64,000 bases of DNA from Cryptomeria japonica (Eukaryota; Streptophyta; Pinopsida; Cupressales; Cupressaceae), in the NCBI RefSeq assembly GCF_030272615.1, contig NW_026728917.1:411903-475902 (forward strand). The letters are read 5' to 3'. This document shows, one piece after another, positions 10,590-20,651 of the stretch. Position 1 is the first letter of the stretch; every line of letters begins with the position of its first letter. Under the pieces are notes generated by a model. It had not been told where the DNA came from and made no database searches. It worked only from the letters and a program-made list of their open reading frames with translations. A program made the position numbers and the translations under genes.

Positions 10590-13249
10590 TTATTTATCGT
10601 TCTCATTGCTATGGTAGTATAGGATAGCAAGCCACTTGGTTTTGGACCGGCGCACCAAGTCCAAAAGCCCCCATCTTTCTAATTTTATCCACACGTATTC
10701 CCCCAGACGGTCAGAAAGAAAAGGAAGTAGACCGTTCAGGTGGTTAAACCTAGCCTTCTTCACTGTAAACTTTGCAGCCATGTAGAAAAAAGTGAAATTA
10801 CCACAGAAGCAGATGATCAAGCACGCCCCAAGAATGAACCAAGCCAGCTCGGGATTCATGTTGGAAAGCATGGCATACACTGCAAGCATGAAGCCATAGG
10901 CCGTAAAGGCAAACGTGGCACAAACCAATAGGTTGGTAATACAGAGGAACAATACCTTATTTCCCGTGGTAATAGGTGTACTCATCTGCCACATCAGCAC
11001 CACTAAGAGCGACAGAAAGAATGCCACACAATCAAAGATGAGAAAAACCTTGAAGGAGGCCAACGGAAGCAGAATCGGCGAACCTAAACTCTTGTCTGAG
11101 CCAGTTCCAGGCGCAGGCGCAGGCGAAATTCCCGATCCCTTTGAGTCCCCATTTCCATTCCCATCGTCCGTCACGAAACTGCCCGGAGCAGTGAAAGCTG
11201 CCGTAAATGACATTGTCGCTAATAGAACTGCCACCACTAGTTCTGTGTTGCGCCTGTCCTCATATGTTTTGTCCACCATCTCAACAGCAACCTCATGTTT
11301 CTCTGCACTCACCTTTGGAGCGCTGTACAAGAATGGCTTGCGATTGGAAGGATAACTGGCCAGAACTGAAATTATCTTGTCAGATTCGTGATAGTGCGTG
11401 TTCTCTCTCACGATATCAAAGGCCGTTAAGCCTGCCTTGTTGACAGCAAACTTGTTTATCCCCGCTATACAAAGCAACGACTTCACCATCTGAAAAATGC
11501 AAACTCAAATAAGTTCATAAAAATTAAATGATCTATTGGAACTAACTATGCATAAAGATTTCTTCTACGGAAGTTCTTGCCGTGATGATTTTAATTTCTG
11601 TCTTCAGTAGAAATACTTTCAGTAATTTGACTCTATATATAGACGAGATTAGATTAAGAATCTACACAAACCCAAAACTTATATAGCTGTACACAGTAAT
11701 TGGTTGAAAGAACAAACTTCAGCAGTGACAAACAGAGGTTTGTATAAAAAGAGACTTACATTCAAGTCTTTTTTCTTTGCTGCAATATGCAGTGGTGTGT
11801 CTCCTTCACTTATCCTCGAAAAAGGAGATTTCATTTCACCCGCATCTGTGTTTCCTCCACTTTTCACGGGCTCATCTTTTGGATCTTTCTTTTCAGCCGG
11901 ATCTGTCTTTCCTCCACTTCGCAGAGGCTCTTCATGTGGAGGTTTGTCAAGTCCCTTGTTGACCAAGTATGATAAGCCTACCTCTTCGTTCAGGTAATCA
12001 ACAATTCGCACTTGCCTAACTAGGGCAGCTAAGTGCAGAACGTTCATTCCACAACTATTCCGTATTTCGACAGCGTCTGGCCTCTCATTTATCAACTCTT
12101 GTACTGCTTCCAGATGACCCAATTTCGCTGCCACACAGATGGGAGTTTCTTGGCTGTCATTAACCCAATAACACAGTTCGGCCTCAAATTTTATTAACTT
12201 CTTTATTATATGCACGTAGTTTCTTTCAACAGCTATATGCAGAGCTGTGTTGCCAAGTTCGTCCTTACGTTGGATTAACTGCTTCGCATCTGATAAATTT
12301 AGTATATGATCAACTAGATCTGTAAAAGAAGCATCCAAAATCATTGCCTTAAGTTAGATAAGATGTTCTTCAAGAAGGGCCAAGGGTAAGAGAATGCCTA
12401 ATTTACCTTTGTTGAAGCGATACAGACCTCAACTAATATAACAACATAAATACAGAATTCAACTAAATACACGAAGAAGTAAAGAAGAACTCATTGGTTA
12501 TCAACTGTAAACGAACAGAAGCTGAAGTAAAATAGAAACAACATAATCAAACGACTTGAAAAAATAGAAAGAACTGAAACATGATAGACAATCATCCTCG
12601 TGTTATTTAAGATAAAGAAAAAATTGGGGACAAAATGATATTTGTCTTGAACCGTTAAATTAGGAGATGCTTAGCAGATACTTTTACAAACTTATAGGCA
12701 AAGAAATCCTAAAATCGAAATAAAATAACCTGAATCTCCTCTGTTTACTGCAACAGATAAACAGTTCCTCTTGTGCACCGTACTTTCGAGTAAGCTCGAC
12801 GGAGATGCGTCAAATATTGCCTTCACTGTCTCTAAATTGCCGCTTTCGTAGGCTTTGAACAAAGCTGTTTCATCAAGCTTATTGCGGAGATCCACACCAC
12901 TTTCTGGTTGTTGGAGTAGAATCTTCACAACGTTGGAGAAACCTCCCTGCGCAGCCAAGTGTAACGCAGTATCCTTTTCGGCATTGGTAGCATTCACAAG
13001 CAGAGGCTTCACTTCGGGATCGGTTTCCTTCAGAAGTTGACGATTGAGTTGCAGGAGCTGTTGAATGAAGTGTAGATTTCCTACACTAGCAGCCAAATGG
13101 AGAAGAGTATTTTCCCCTCCAGGTGTAATATTGTTGAGAGCTGCTTTAAGTTGGGAACTCAGTTGTTGATCGATCCTTAAACGCGTTACCGCAGCTTTGA
13201 AGGCGTCAGGATCGATCCTTCCGCCGAGTTGTTGACCCTCAGTGGCCAT
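10590..13249 (-). CDS. Ankyrin-repeat PGG-domain membrane protein (ITN1/ACD6-like)
   Basis: Three exons: 13249-12730, 12319-11760 and 11489-10590. Splice sites are TCAG/GTTATT, TTTTACAG/, AAT/GTAAGT and TTTTTCAG/. Phases agree (1, then 0) and give 1,980 nt, 659 codons plus stop. Residues 45-76, 91-118, 126-150, 160-185, 195-217, 229-256, 263-286 and about 345-395 look like ankyrin repeats (for example NTALHIAVERNYVHI). A Lys/Pro/Gly-rich linker (296-343) holds a 19-residue direct repeat. The C-terminal PGG domain starts at RRNTELVVAVLLATMSF (about 440); the name motif reads APGS here. Four hydrophobic segments lie near 442-460, 506-528, 538-565 and 574-597. Known relatives are plasma-membrane or endomembrane proteins in stress, salt or defence signalling; the exact role here is unknown. 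Intact and unchanged in copy 2. Confidence 0.9.
11830..11940 (-). repeat. 57-bp coding repeat in the ankyrin gene
   Basis: Two diverged units offset by 57 nt (19 codons) encode EPLRSGGKTDPAEKKDPKD and the related segment starting EPVKSGGNTDAGEMK. It lies between the last full ankyrin repeat block and the terminal repeats in exon 2, keeps the frame, and lengthens the hydrophilic linker. Confidence 0.85.
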
Positions 13250-13973
13250 GCTAAATATCTGCCGTTACAGCCTTCAACACCAAGGCACGCTTCTTTGTAA
13301 TAGGATTGAATAATACTACATTCAGTATTATGCCAGAAACTACATAATAGAATATGTGGTCTCAGTTTTTCCACAAGGGAAACATTAAAAATACAAGTAT
13401 CCACATCTTACACTTCAGGGTTTCCACAACTTTAGTTGGAATCTCACTTTTTCTTTCGTTGGAACAGATACAACATTTTGACCTTGACTGGGTGCAAATA
13501 ACCAGTGTTAATTAGCTTTGATTGGGTGCCAAGTAATTACTCTAGTTTGGTGCGAATAATATGACTATGGGGTGTTCTGCTAGAACATTATTTTTTTAAT
13601 ACTTGAAGTGATCCTACACGTCAAAATTACTACAACTTTTTCATAGTTGGAATGTCTATTTTTCTTAGATGAAAGTGTACATTGAAATCAAATACAAATT
13701 TTTTTTATCATTTATAATTTAATAATTTATTCTATGTGAAATATGTACACATTTTATTTAATGTTGAGTTTATTTCAGTGGATTAGATAATTATTTAATA
13801 TAGTTATATTTCAATAAACGATATAACTGTTGTTTAAATTAATTTCTTTCTTTTCATTCTATCATTCTTATTCAATTACATATATTTTCATACATTGCAC
13901 ATTATGTTGTCTTTATTTACACACATTTTTATACATGTACCATTTACTATAACCGATGCACTGCAAAATAGGA
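13250..13973. promoter_or_regulatory. Upstream region of the ankyrin/PGG gene
   Basis: Presumed promoter side of the minus-strand gene; no convincing TATA box was found. At 13484-13560 three degenerate ~30-bp units repeat the motif ttgg(g)tgc(a/c/g)aa (gactgggtgcaaataa, gattgggtgccaagtaa, gtttggtgcgaataa). The remainder is AT-rich with no gene. Confidence 0.4.
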
Positions 13974-15407
13974 TGTTAGGAACACAAACAAAAGACTCAA
14001 GAATCAACTGTTAGTGTTAGTATCATAAACGAAATACGATCCTAAGCAAGCATATGAAGAGAGATCAAACATTTAATGGAAAGTATGCAAAAACAAAAGA
14101 AAGACACAAGACCCTTCCAAATGCTTGCCAACATGTTCATAGTAGCTTCTCCCTTGTTCCTCTCCTCTCCAAGTTCCACATGAGTGTAGCCCTTAGCTCT
14201 TTGCACTACTATGGAAGTCTTATGGAGATTCAAGATTTATGAAAAATGATTTAAAATATGCAAATGCAAGCGAAATATGAGAAAGCCTAATTAAGCTATC
14301 TTGGTTTTAACCAAAATAACAATGTAGATTAGATGACTCCTAAAATGATCTCTTAAATTTCACTATAGATTAGATGCATACAAGATTTCTGGATCTGAAT
14401 TATGAAGGAATGGGCTCTATTTATAGGAAAAATAGGGCAATGGATGGTTGAGATTAAGTAATCTCAACAAGGGTCAAGATAGAAAGATTTATGATCCATG
14501 TGAGGGCTTTCAACCCAATCCCAGGATGACAAATGCCAACATGAGATGGCTTGAGAGGAGAGGGAAGAAGCATTAAATGCTTGAAATGACATGAAGGTTA
14601 GGTTAGGAGTTAAGGTTAAGCTTGAGTTGAATGAATAAAGTCGCTATCCAATGAATAATGCCTTTATCCAATGGCTAAACTCTTGTACAAGAGTTAGTGG
14701 GTGAGTTGAGTTAACCATTAATGCTTGAAGAGACCCATGAGTCAAAAGGATGGTTAAGTTAGAGGAAAGTCTCTAACCATGTGGGTGAGTTGAGTTAAGC
14801 ATTAATGGTCATGTAAGAGCCATTAATGGTTTGGAATACTTTAGGCGTTAACCTGTTGAATACATAAAGCCTTTAATGCTTTTCAAAGACTTTGAGGCTT
14901 TGAGAAGTGACTTCAAGTTGCCTAGGAATGTGACAATATTTAGGAAATGGATTAGGCAAATTAGGAATGGTTTAGAAGAATTTAGAAAGTGGTTAGAATT
15001 GTCTAGAAGGGGATTTAAGATGTAAGTGGGTTTGGTGGGTGAGGGAAAATAGGATTTTAATTAAAATAAAATTCATTTATTTCAACTAAATAGGTGCAAC
15101 TTGCATTTGTAGGAGAATGCAAGTGGGGGGAGGGGGGGAGTAGTTTAAGGATTTAAATAAATATTTTATTATTTATTTAAAAGAGGAAAGAGGGTTAAAT
15201 TCAATAAATATGTTTTATTCATTTAATTCCTTAAGAATGTAGCTTAATTAATATTTAAATAAATTGAATAATTTATTTAATTAATAGGAGAAGAGGCTGA
15301 GGATGAATTAATTAAATTTTAATTTAATTAACTGATTATTAATAGTTAAATAATCAAATAAATAGTAAATATTCATTTAATTAAATGGACAGATTTATGT
15401 GACTACT
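13974..15407 (-). mobile_element. Ty3/gypsy-type LTR, minus orientation
   Basis: On the minus strand the LTR begins AGTAGTCACATAAATC (15407), directly after a polypurine tract, and has a TATA box TATAAATAGAGCCC near 14425. It may end near 13974 (…CCTAACA). The first 350 bp hold a series of short AT-rich palindromes, as in the LTR at 19437, whose start TGTAGACACCTAAA is similar. The inner edge is fairly secure; the outer edge at 13974 is a guess from a TG/CA terminus. No gag-pol of this element is recognisable. Confidence 0.6.
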
Positions 15408-15424
15408 TTTGCCCCTCTTTGAGA
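15408..15424 (-). other. Polypurine tract of the minus gypsy element
   Basis: Minus-strand CAAAGAGGGGCAAAA lies directly upstream of the LTR start. This is the expected plus-strand primer site next to a 3' LTR and fixes the element's orientation. Confidence 0.6.
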
Positions 15425-15698
15425 CGGTGCGGTTTATCACATCGTTTCAAAGAAAGAAAAATAGGTGTGAAGAAATATGCCCCATAAATGTTAATTTAGT
15501 GGGTGCTATGTCCCCTCGACAGATGGGCTAAAAAATTTCAAAAAATCGGGTGATCTCTCGAAAAAGAACAAGAAGTTGAGGGGAGGTAGAATACAAGAAA
15601 TTAGCAATAACGGTGAAATGATGGGAGAAAAATGGGGGTAAAATGAGGAAATGAGAGACGTTGGAAGTTTAGAGGGACCACAACAGTAAGCGGGGTGA

Positions 15699-15726
15699 AT
15701 TAGGGTTAGGGCTGGATGGTATATAT
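15699..15726 (+). promoter_or_regulatory. Telo-box plus TATA box upstream of PMD ORF
   Basis: ATTAGGGTTAGGG (15699-15711) is followed eight bases later by TATATAT (15720-15726). Telo-box motifs near core promoters are known in plant genes. It sits about 0.8 kb before the PMD reading frame on the same strand, so it may have driven an antisense transcript of the gypsy element. Confidence 0.4.
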
Positions 15727-15969
15727 GGGGGGGAAGGGGAAAAAATAGGCTCATTTGCACCTATCTCCTTGGCAGTTTAGAGCTCTGATAGGGAATTTTT
15801 GGTGAAGGAGTGAGCAACGATCATCATGCCTATGCCTATAGAAGATCACCGGCTAGAGTGGATCTGTCGATTCCAACAGCCAGACAACTACAAACCAGCT
15901 ATACACAAATTTTGAATTTTGTGTTTTGTGCATTTTTGGCATGTTTTTTCAGGCATCAAAGTCCAATCA

Positions 15970-16260
15970 AGATAATAGCGCTAAAACCATGTTTTAATGC
16001 TATTGTCGCCTAGAATAGCACTATTATGCCGCAATGGTGCTATTGTATAGTAGTTGTAGCGCTTGTGTTAGGTTTAGTGCTTTCATTACATAGTAGTAGT
16101 GGTATTGTAGTATTAGCACGTTTGTATGTTTGTTGTAGTGCTGTTGTTATTGAATAGCATTGTTGTGTAGTTAATTTAGCGTGTTTGATTGTTTAGCACT
16201 TTTGTGCACAAATTGTGGCGCTATTGTGAGCAGAATAGCACTATTGTGATAAAAATTCCC
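15970..16260. repeat. Degenerate 'agcgctattgt' short-repeat tract
   Basis: Many variants of tagc(a/g)ctattgt (for example tagcactattatg, gtgctattgtatag, gtagtgctgttgttat, tggcgctattgtgag) crowd this stretch before the PMD frame. No coding signal. Copy 2: 44885-45175. Confidence 0.55.
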
Positions 16261-16519
16261 CAGTGTTAGAGAACATAGCCTGATGTCTCAGTTGATTGTT
16301 TGATTGGTTGTTTTGGTGAATTATAGCAGCCCCCTTGAGACTAGGTCATTATGATAAATGTCTGTTGTAGTCTAGGATTGCCATAATCGATTACCTATTG
16401 AGACCCGAAGATACTTGATCAAAGTATCTGTTGATAGTCTAGGTTGAAAACTTAAGAAAGTTTGTACCAAAACAACTAATGTTTGTTGATGTGTGTAAGA
16501 GGACGTGCCTGTTCTACAG

Positions 16520-18478
16520 ATGCCGGAGCAGCATCCTGCCACATAGCAGCTGACAGAGGCAGACAGATTCTGCGTCGCTGCGACTAGTTTGTACGATATG
16601 ATCTATCGTCCCGTGATTCGGATGAATTGCGGACTGATGACAGCACTGGCCGAGCATTGGCATAGTGAGATATGTACCTTCTACCTGGCGATGGGAGAGA
16701 TGACAGTGATGCTAGAGGATGTGTGGAGGATACTACACATCCTGATTAGAGGGGAGTTGGTGACCTATGATCAAGCATTAGGGACGACGACGGTGTAGAG
16801 AATATTTGCTGATGATGTTTATATTGAGGATGACTTTGTATCCTAGGAGGACATAGTAGCATTGTATGAGCCTTTACCAATAGTTTTATCCAGGATCGTC
16901 GGGGGTTTGGTGTGCCCCGACTGACGTTCACATGGACTAGCCGTTGGTTGGGACCAGGTGATTGAGAAGATGATGACTGAGAGGACCCACTATGCCTGGG
17001 GACCATGTGTGCTAGCACATATTTATAGGGAGCTACACGAGGTGGTGTACCGAGAGAAGAGATCACTAGCAGTAGGGATCACATTACTACACATCTGGGC
17101 TTGGGAGCACTTGCCAGTCACACGAACAGTCTACTTGATATTTAGGGTGATATATCAGCCCTATGTTTATATGTATGGAGGGATGATGAGCCAGCCCCAT
17201 CTGAGGAAGTTGGATTTTTTGTGACGGGCTTTAGATGACCTAGATACAGTGATATGGAGGTTGTATATCGAGTGTGAGCCTTGGGAGGATGATGCAGAAG
17301 TGCTACTGTATGTATTTATGACACACTTTTTGATTGGGCGCACATCCTACCTTATAGAGAGACAGGTGCCAGGGAGAGTGATGAGGCAGTTTTGACGGAG
17401 GTAGGGATTGTCGAGAGGCTCAGGGGAGTATGCATGGGTAGTACGGGAGAGATTTTAGTGGGGACCAATGTTACCATATGATCAGGCCTTGATAGAGTTC
17501 CAGAATTTACAGGCGAGACCAGGGCATATGAGGCCTGAGATTGTCGATGCAGGGGTGACAGAGGAGTACACACAGTATCATACTGCACATCTGATTATAT
17601 AGATTTCAGATCCGATCGAGCCTATACCACCTTTTGAGGATGAGAGGAGATGATAAAGGAGGAAGAGAGGAGGTCGAGGAGTAGGAGGAGGAGATGGAGG
17701 TGGTGGAGGAGGATTTGGTGGAGCAGGAAAAGGTGGAGGAGGAGATGGAGGTGGTGGAGTATTTGGTGGAGCAGGAGGAGGTGGAGGACGAGGAGGATTT
17801 GGTGGTGGAGGGGGATTTGGAGGTGGAGGTGGTGGAGGAGGATGATTACAGAGGAGAGGTAGAGGGGGAGAGTCGTTGCGACTATCACAGGGTCCACTGA
17901 TACGAGGGGCTGCCAAAGAAGGAGGTAGGGATATTGGTGGGGGTGTAGTGCCTATGGAGATGGGAGAGGGAGCCATAGGTGGAGGAGAGGTTCCTATGGA
18001 GATGGGAGGGGGAGAGATAGGTGGAGGAGATGGAGATGTATGGGAGTATATGATTTTACACTCACAGACTCGGTTAGAGGATAGCGAGGCAGAGATTGCA
18101 GCTAGAGATGTCCAACTATTTGCATGGGAGGTGGAGCTGACTGTAGTGAGGAAAGAGAGAGATGATCTGGTGGACAGGTTGAGGGAGGTGCAGGATAGAG
18201 TCCAAGTCTTGGAGGGAGCATAGGCATAGGGTCCAACTGAGGTGGTGTTGAGGGAGATGTGACAGGCAAGTGGAGAGATTGACTATTGGTGGGGAATATA
18301 TGAGCTGGTTGTGCCAGTTAGTCAGCAAGCACTGAGCTATTCTAAGATGCGGTGGGCAAGATCAAAGTGGTCACAGAGGGCTCAGAGAAGTGGGGGTGTT
18401 ATGGGTCCTCCTCAGTGAGGTGGTGGGGGAGGAGTAGGGGGTAGTCGTGGTGCAGCATCTGGCCAGAGTGCCATTTGA
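16520..18478 (+). pseudogene. Plant mobile domain (PMD) ORF, multiply stopped
   Basis: A single frame runs from ATG 16520 (after an acceptor-like TTCTACAG) to TGA 18476-18478 with no frameshift but about 15 internal stops (including 16796, 17222 and 18221). Recognisable PMD/MAIN-like blocks are LAEHWHSEICTFYLAMGEMT followed by LEDVWRILHI (from about 16640), and HYAWGPCVLAHIYRELHEVV (about 16990). These match the aminotransferase-like plant mobile domain of MAIN/MAIL1 genes and of ORFs captured by gypsy elements. A Gly-rich linker follows (17660-17845), then a charged coiled-coil-like tail (18060-18220). It lies about 1.1 kb from a gypsy polypurine tract, on the opposite strand to that element. 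Not translatable as it stands. Confidence 0.8.
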
Positions 18479-18489
18479 GATATTTTAGG

Positions 18490-19436
18490 TACTTGTTACA
18501 TTATTATTTTGGACTGTGACTTGGATGGATTTTGGTAGTCGATATATTTTGACATCATTGTACTATGATACATGTAATCTTTTTTTTTAATGTGATATAT
18601 GAAGAGATCCCATGCTTTGATATTATATGCATATGTATGATGACACGTATATTGTTGATACAGGATGATGATTATGAGTTATGCTTAGATTCATGCTATG
18701 GATGATTTGATTACTATATATACATGGTGATGATATGATTTCTAGATGCATGCTATGGATGATTTGTCTAATTATGTGGATGCAGGTAGAAGATGGACGA
18801 TGCTTGTGGTAATGATGTTAATTATGATGTAATGATGATGATGTATGCAAAAATAATGAGTTGAAATAATGCATAATGATGTTTGTGATAGATAATACTT
18901 GTTCATTTTTTATGATATGATATGAGTAAATGATGCATGTTGTAAGATGAATCTAAGTGAATCAAATGTGTATGCAAATGTGATGTATGAATGCACTTTA
19001 AATGGATGAACAAATGTTGATACAAATGTTTATGTATGAATGCACTTAAATGAATGTATCTAAATGATGTAATGTTTATGAGATGTATTTAAAATTAATC
19101 TAAATGACTAAAATGATTCAAAACATAACTAAGTGATAAATGAGATTGAAATGATAATGCAAATAAATGCAAATAGGGGATAAAGAATAATGAATAACTG
19201 CACCTTAATGCAATTAAAGGATAATGAATAACTGCACCTTAGTGCAATTGGAGGATAATGCATGCATCTCATGAATCTAGATGAAACAAAATGGGGAAAA
19301 ATGCACCTATGAAATGAATTCTAAATGAACTTAAAGGATGATGAAAGGAATGCATATTTAAAATGAATGCACTACATGGATGAATGAATGTTCTTTATAA
19401 CAAATTCACTTAAATGAAATGCAACTAAATTATAGT
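18490..19436. other. ATG/ATGA-rich low-complexity DNA
   Basis: No gene. Short repeats include catgctatggatgatttg (18693 and 18747), tgtatgaatgcactt (about 18983 and 19035), and a ~33-bp tandem pair, gataatgaataactgcacctta, at about 19180-19246. Copy 2: 47405-48351. Confidence 0.55.
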
Positions 19437-20222
19437 TGTAGACACCTAAAATTGTTTAGTCTAATTAAATAAATATCTTTATTTATTTAATTATTTTAAG
19501 CCTAATTCTTCTATTAATTAAATAAATCTTTATTTATTTAACTAATTCATTTATCCTCTTTTAGCCTTATTTCTCATTTAAATAAATACTTTTATTTATT
19601 TAAATTATCCTTTTCCTAAATTAAATAGATATCTTATTTATTTAATTGATCCCACTTCCTCTATTAATTAAATAAATCTTTATTTATTTAATTAATTCAT
19701 TAACCTTTTCTACCCATGACACATGTCATTCATCTCTTAATTCCTACACTACCTACCCTTTCATTATTTTCTTATTTTCTCTACCTACCCTCTAATCCTA
19801 GCTGACTATTTATCTCTTACACCTCCAATCTTATCCCTCCATTTCCTACAGTGTCTTCTATATAAGAGGACACTTCCTTCATTATCAACCCTGATTAGTT
19901 GACTTCTCAACTACATTACACTTTCAAACTTGCATATGCGATCAAGCCTACTTTCAACCACATTTCCGTTCTTTGTTGAGCTCTTGTGCACATATAAAAT
20001 CTAAGAGCAAATATATCAAGCAAGATAAATGGAGATAGGAAGAATGGAGATCTAAACCCTATTGGACATGTGATGGTATAATCTTTGTGATTTCATTTGA
20101 TTTGCATTGTCTTAGGTAATCTTCATAAGTTATGGTGGATCTTTGTTGTTGTTAGGCTAGGGTTTTGTGGTTGAATTCATTTAGTCTTTCAATATTGTTG
20201 TTTTCCATTTTCACCATATACA
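19437..20222 (+). repeat. Ty3/gypsy 5' LTR
   Basis: 786 bp from TGTAGACACCTAAA to …ATATACA, followed at once by a primer-site-like TTTTGGCACGCCCCATGGGA. Five AT-rich palindromic units with the core attaaataaat…atttatttaat occupy 19464-19700. A TATA box, TATATAAG, lies at about 19859-19866 between arms AGTGTC (19850) and GACACT (19869). No 3' LTR partner was found in the unit. Confidence 0.75.
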
Positions 20223-20243
20223 TTTTGGCACGCCCCATGGGAC
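20223..20243 (+). other. Gypsy primer-binding site
   Basis: TTGGCACGCCCCATGGGAC directly follows the LTR end. This sequence class is usual after the 5' LTR of plant Tat/Athila-type gypsy elements. I did not assign the tRNA. Confidence 0.6.
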
Positions 20244-20651
20244 ATAGATTTTTGTTAGATCTATGTTTTTTGCAGGTTTTTCTAACCCTATATTGCTGTT
20301 TTGTAAAACAATTTGGAGAAAACCTTGTGCAGCTAGGGTTTTGGACACAAAATCAAGATCTTGGAGAGATTTGATCCTATCTCACAAACGTATTAGAATT
20401 TTTGCACAGAATTTTATTGGCAAGTTGAAGACAGTATCAATAGATTTCAATCCAAAATTTAGAATTTTTGGAGCACATTTTCATTTTCTATGAATTTTTT
20501 ATGATTTTTCATAAACAATTAATTTTGAGAGCAAATCAGTGAATTGTTCGGGTTTTCTTACATTTTTGGAAATATCTCATAATTATACACAACATCTGTT
20601 CTTTGTGATTTTAATTTTGATGCAAAAAAATTCTTAAAAAATCAGATCTTT

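Noticed and set aside
10915-11355. 146-codon plus-strand ORF
   Set aside because: Lies fully over exon 3 of the ankyrin/PGG gene in antisense; no recognisable domain.
17578-17976. 132-codon proline-rich ORF on the minus strand
   Set aside because: It is the antisense of the Gly-rich linker of the PMD frame; GGN codons read backwards give runs of Pro. No independent support.
20165-20493. Short plus-strand ORFs after the gypsy LTR
   Set aside because: They cover the LTR end, primer site and leader, which are not normally coding.
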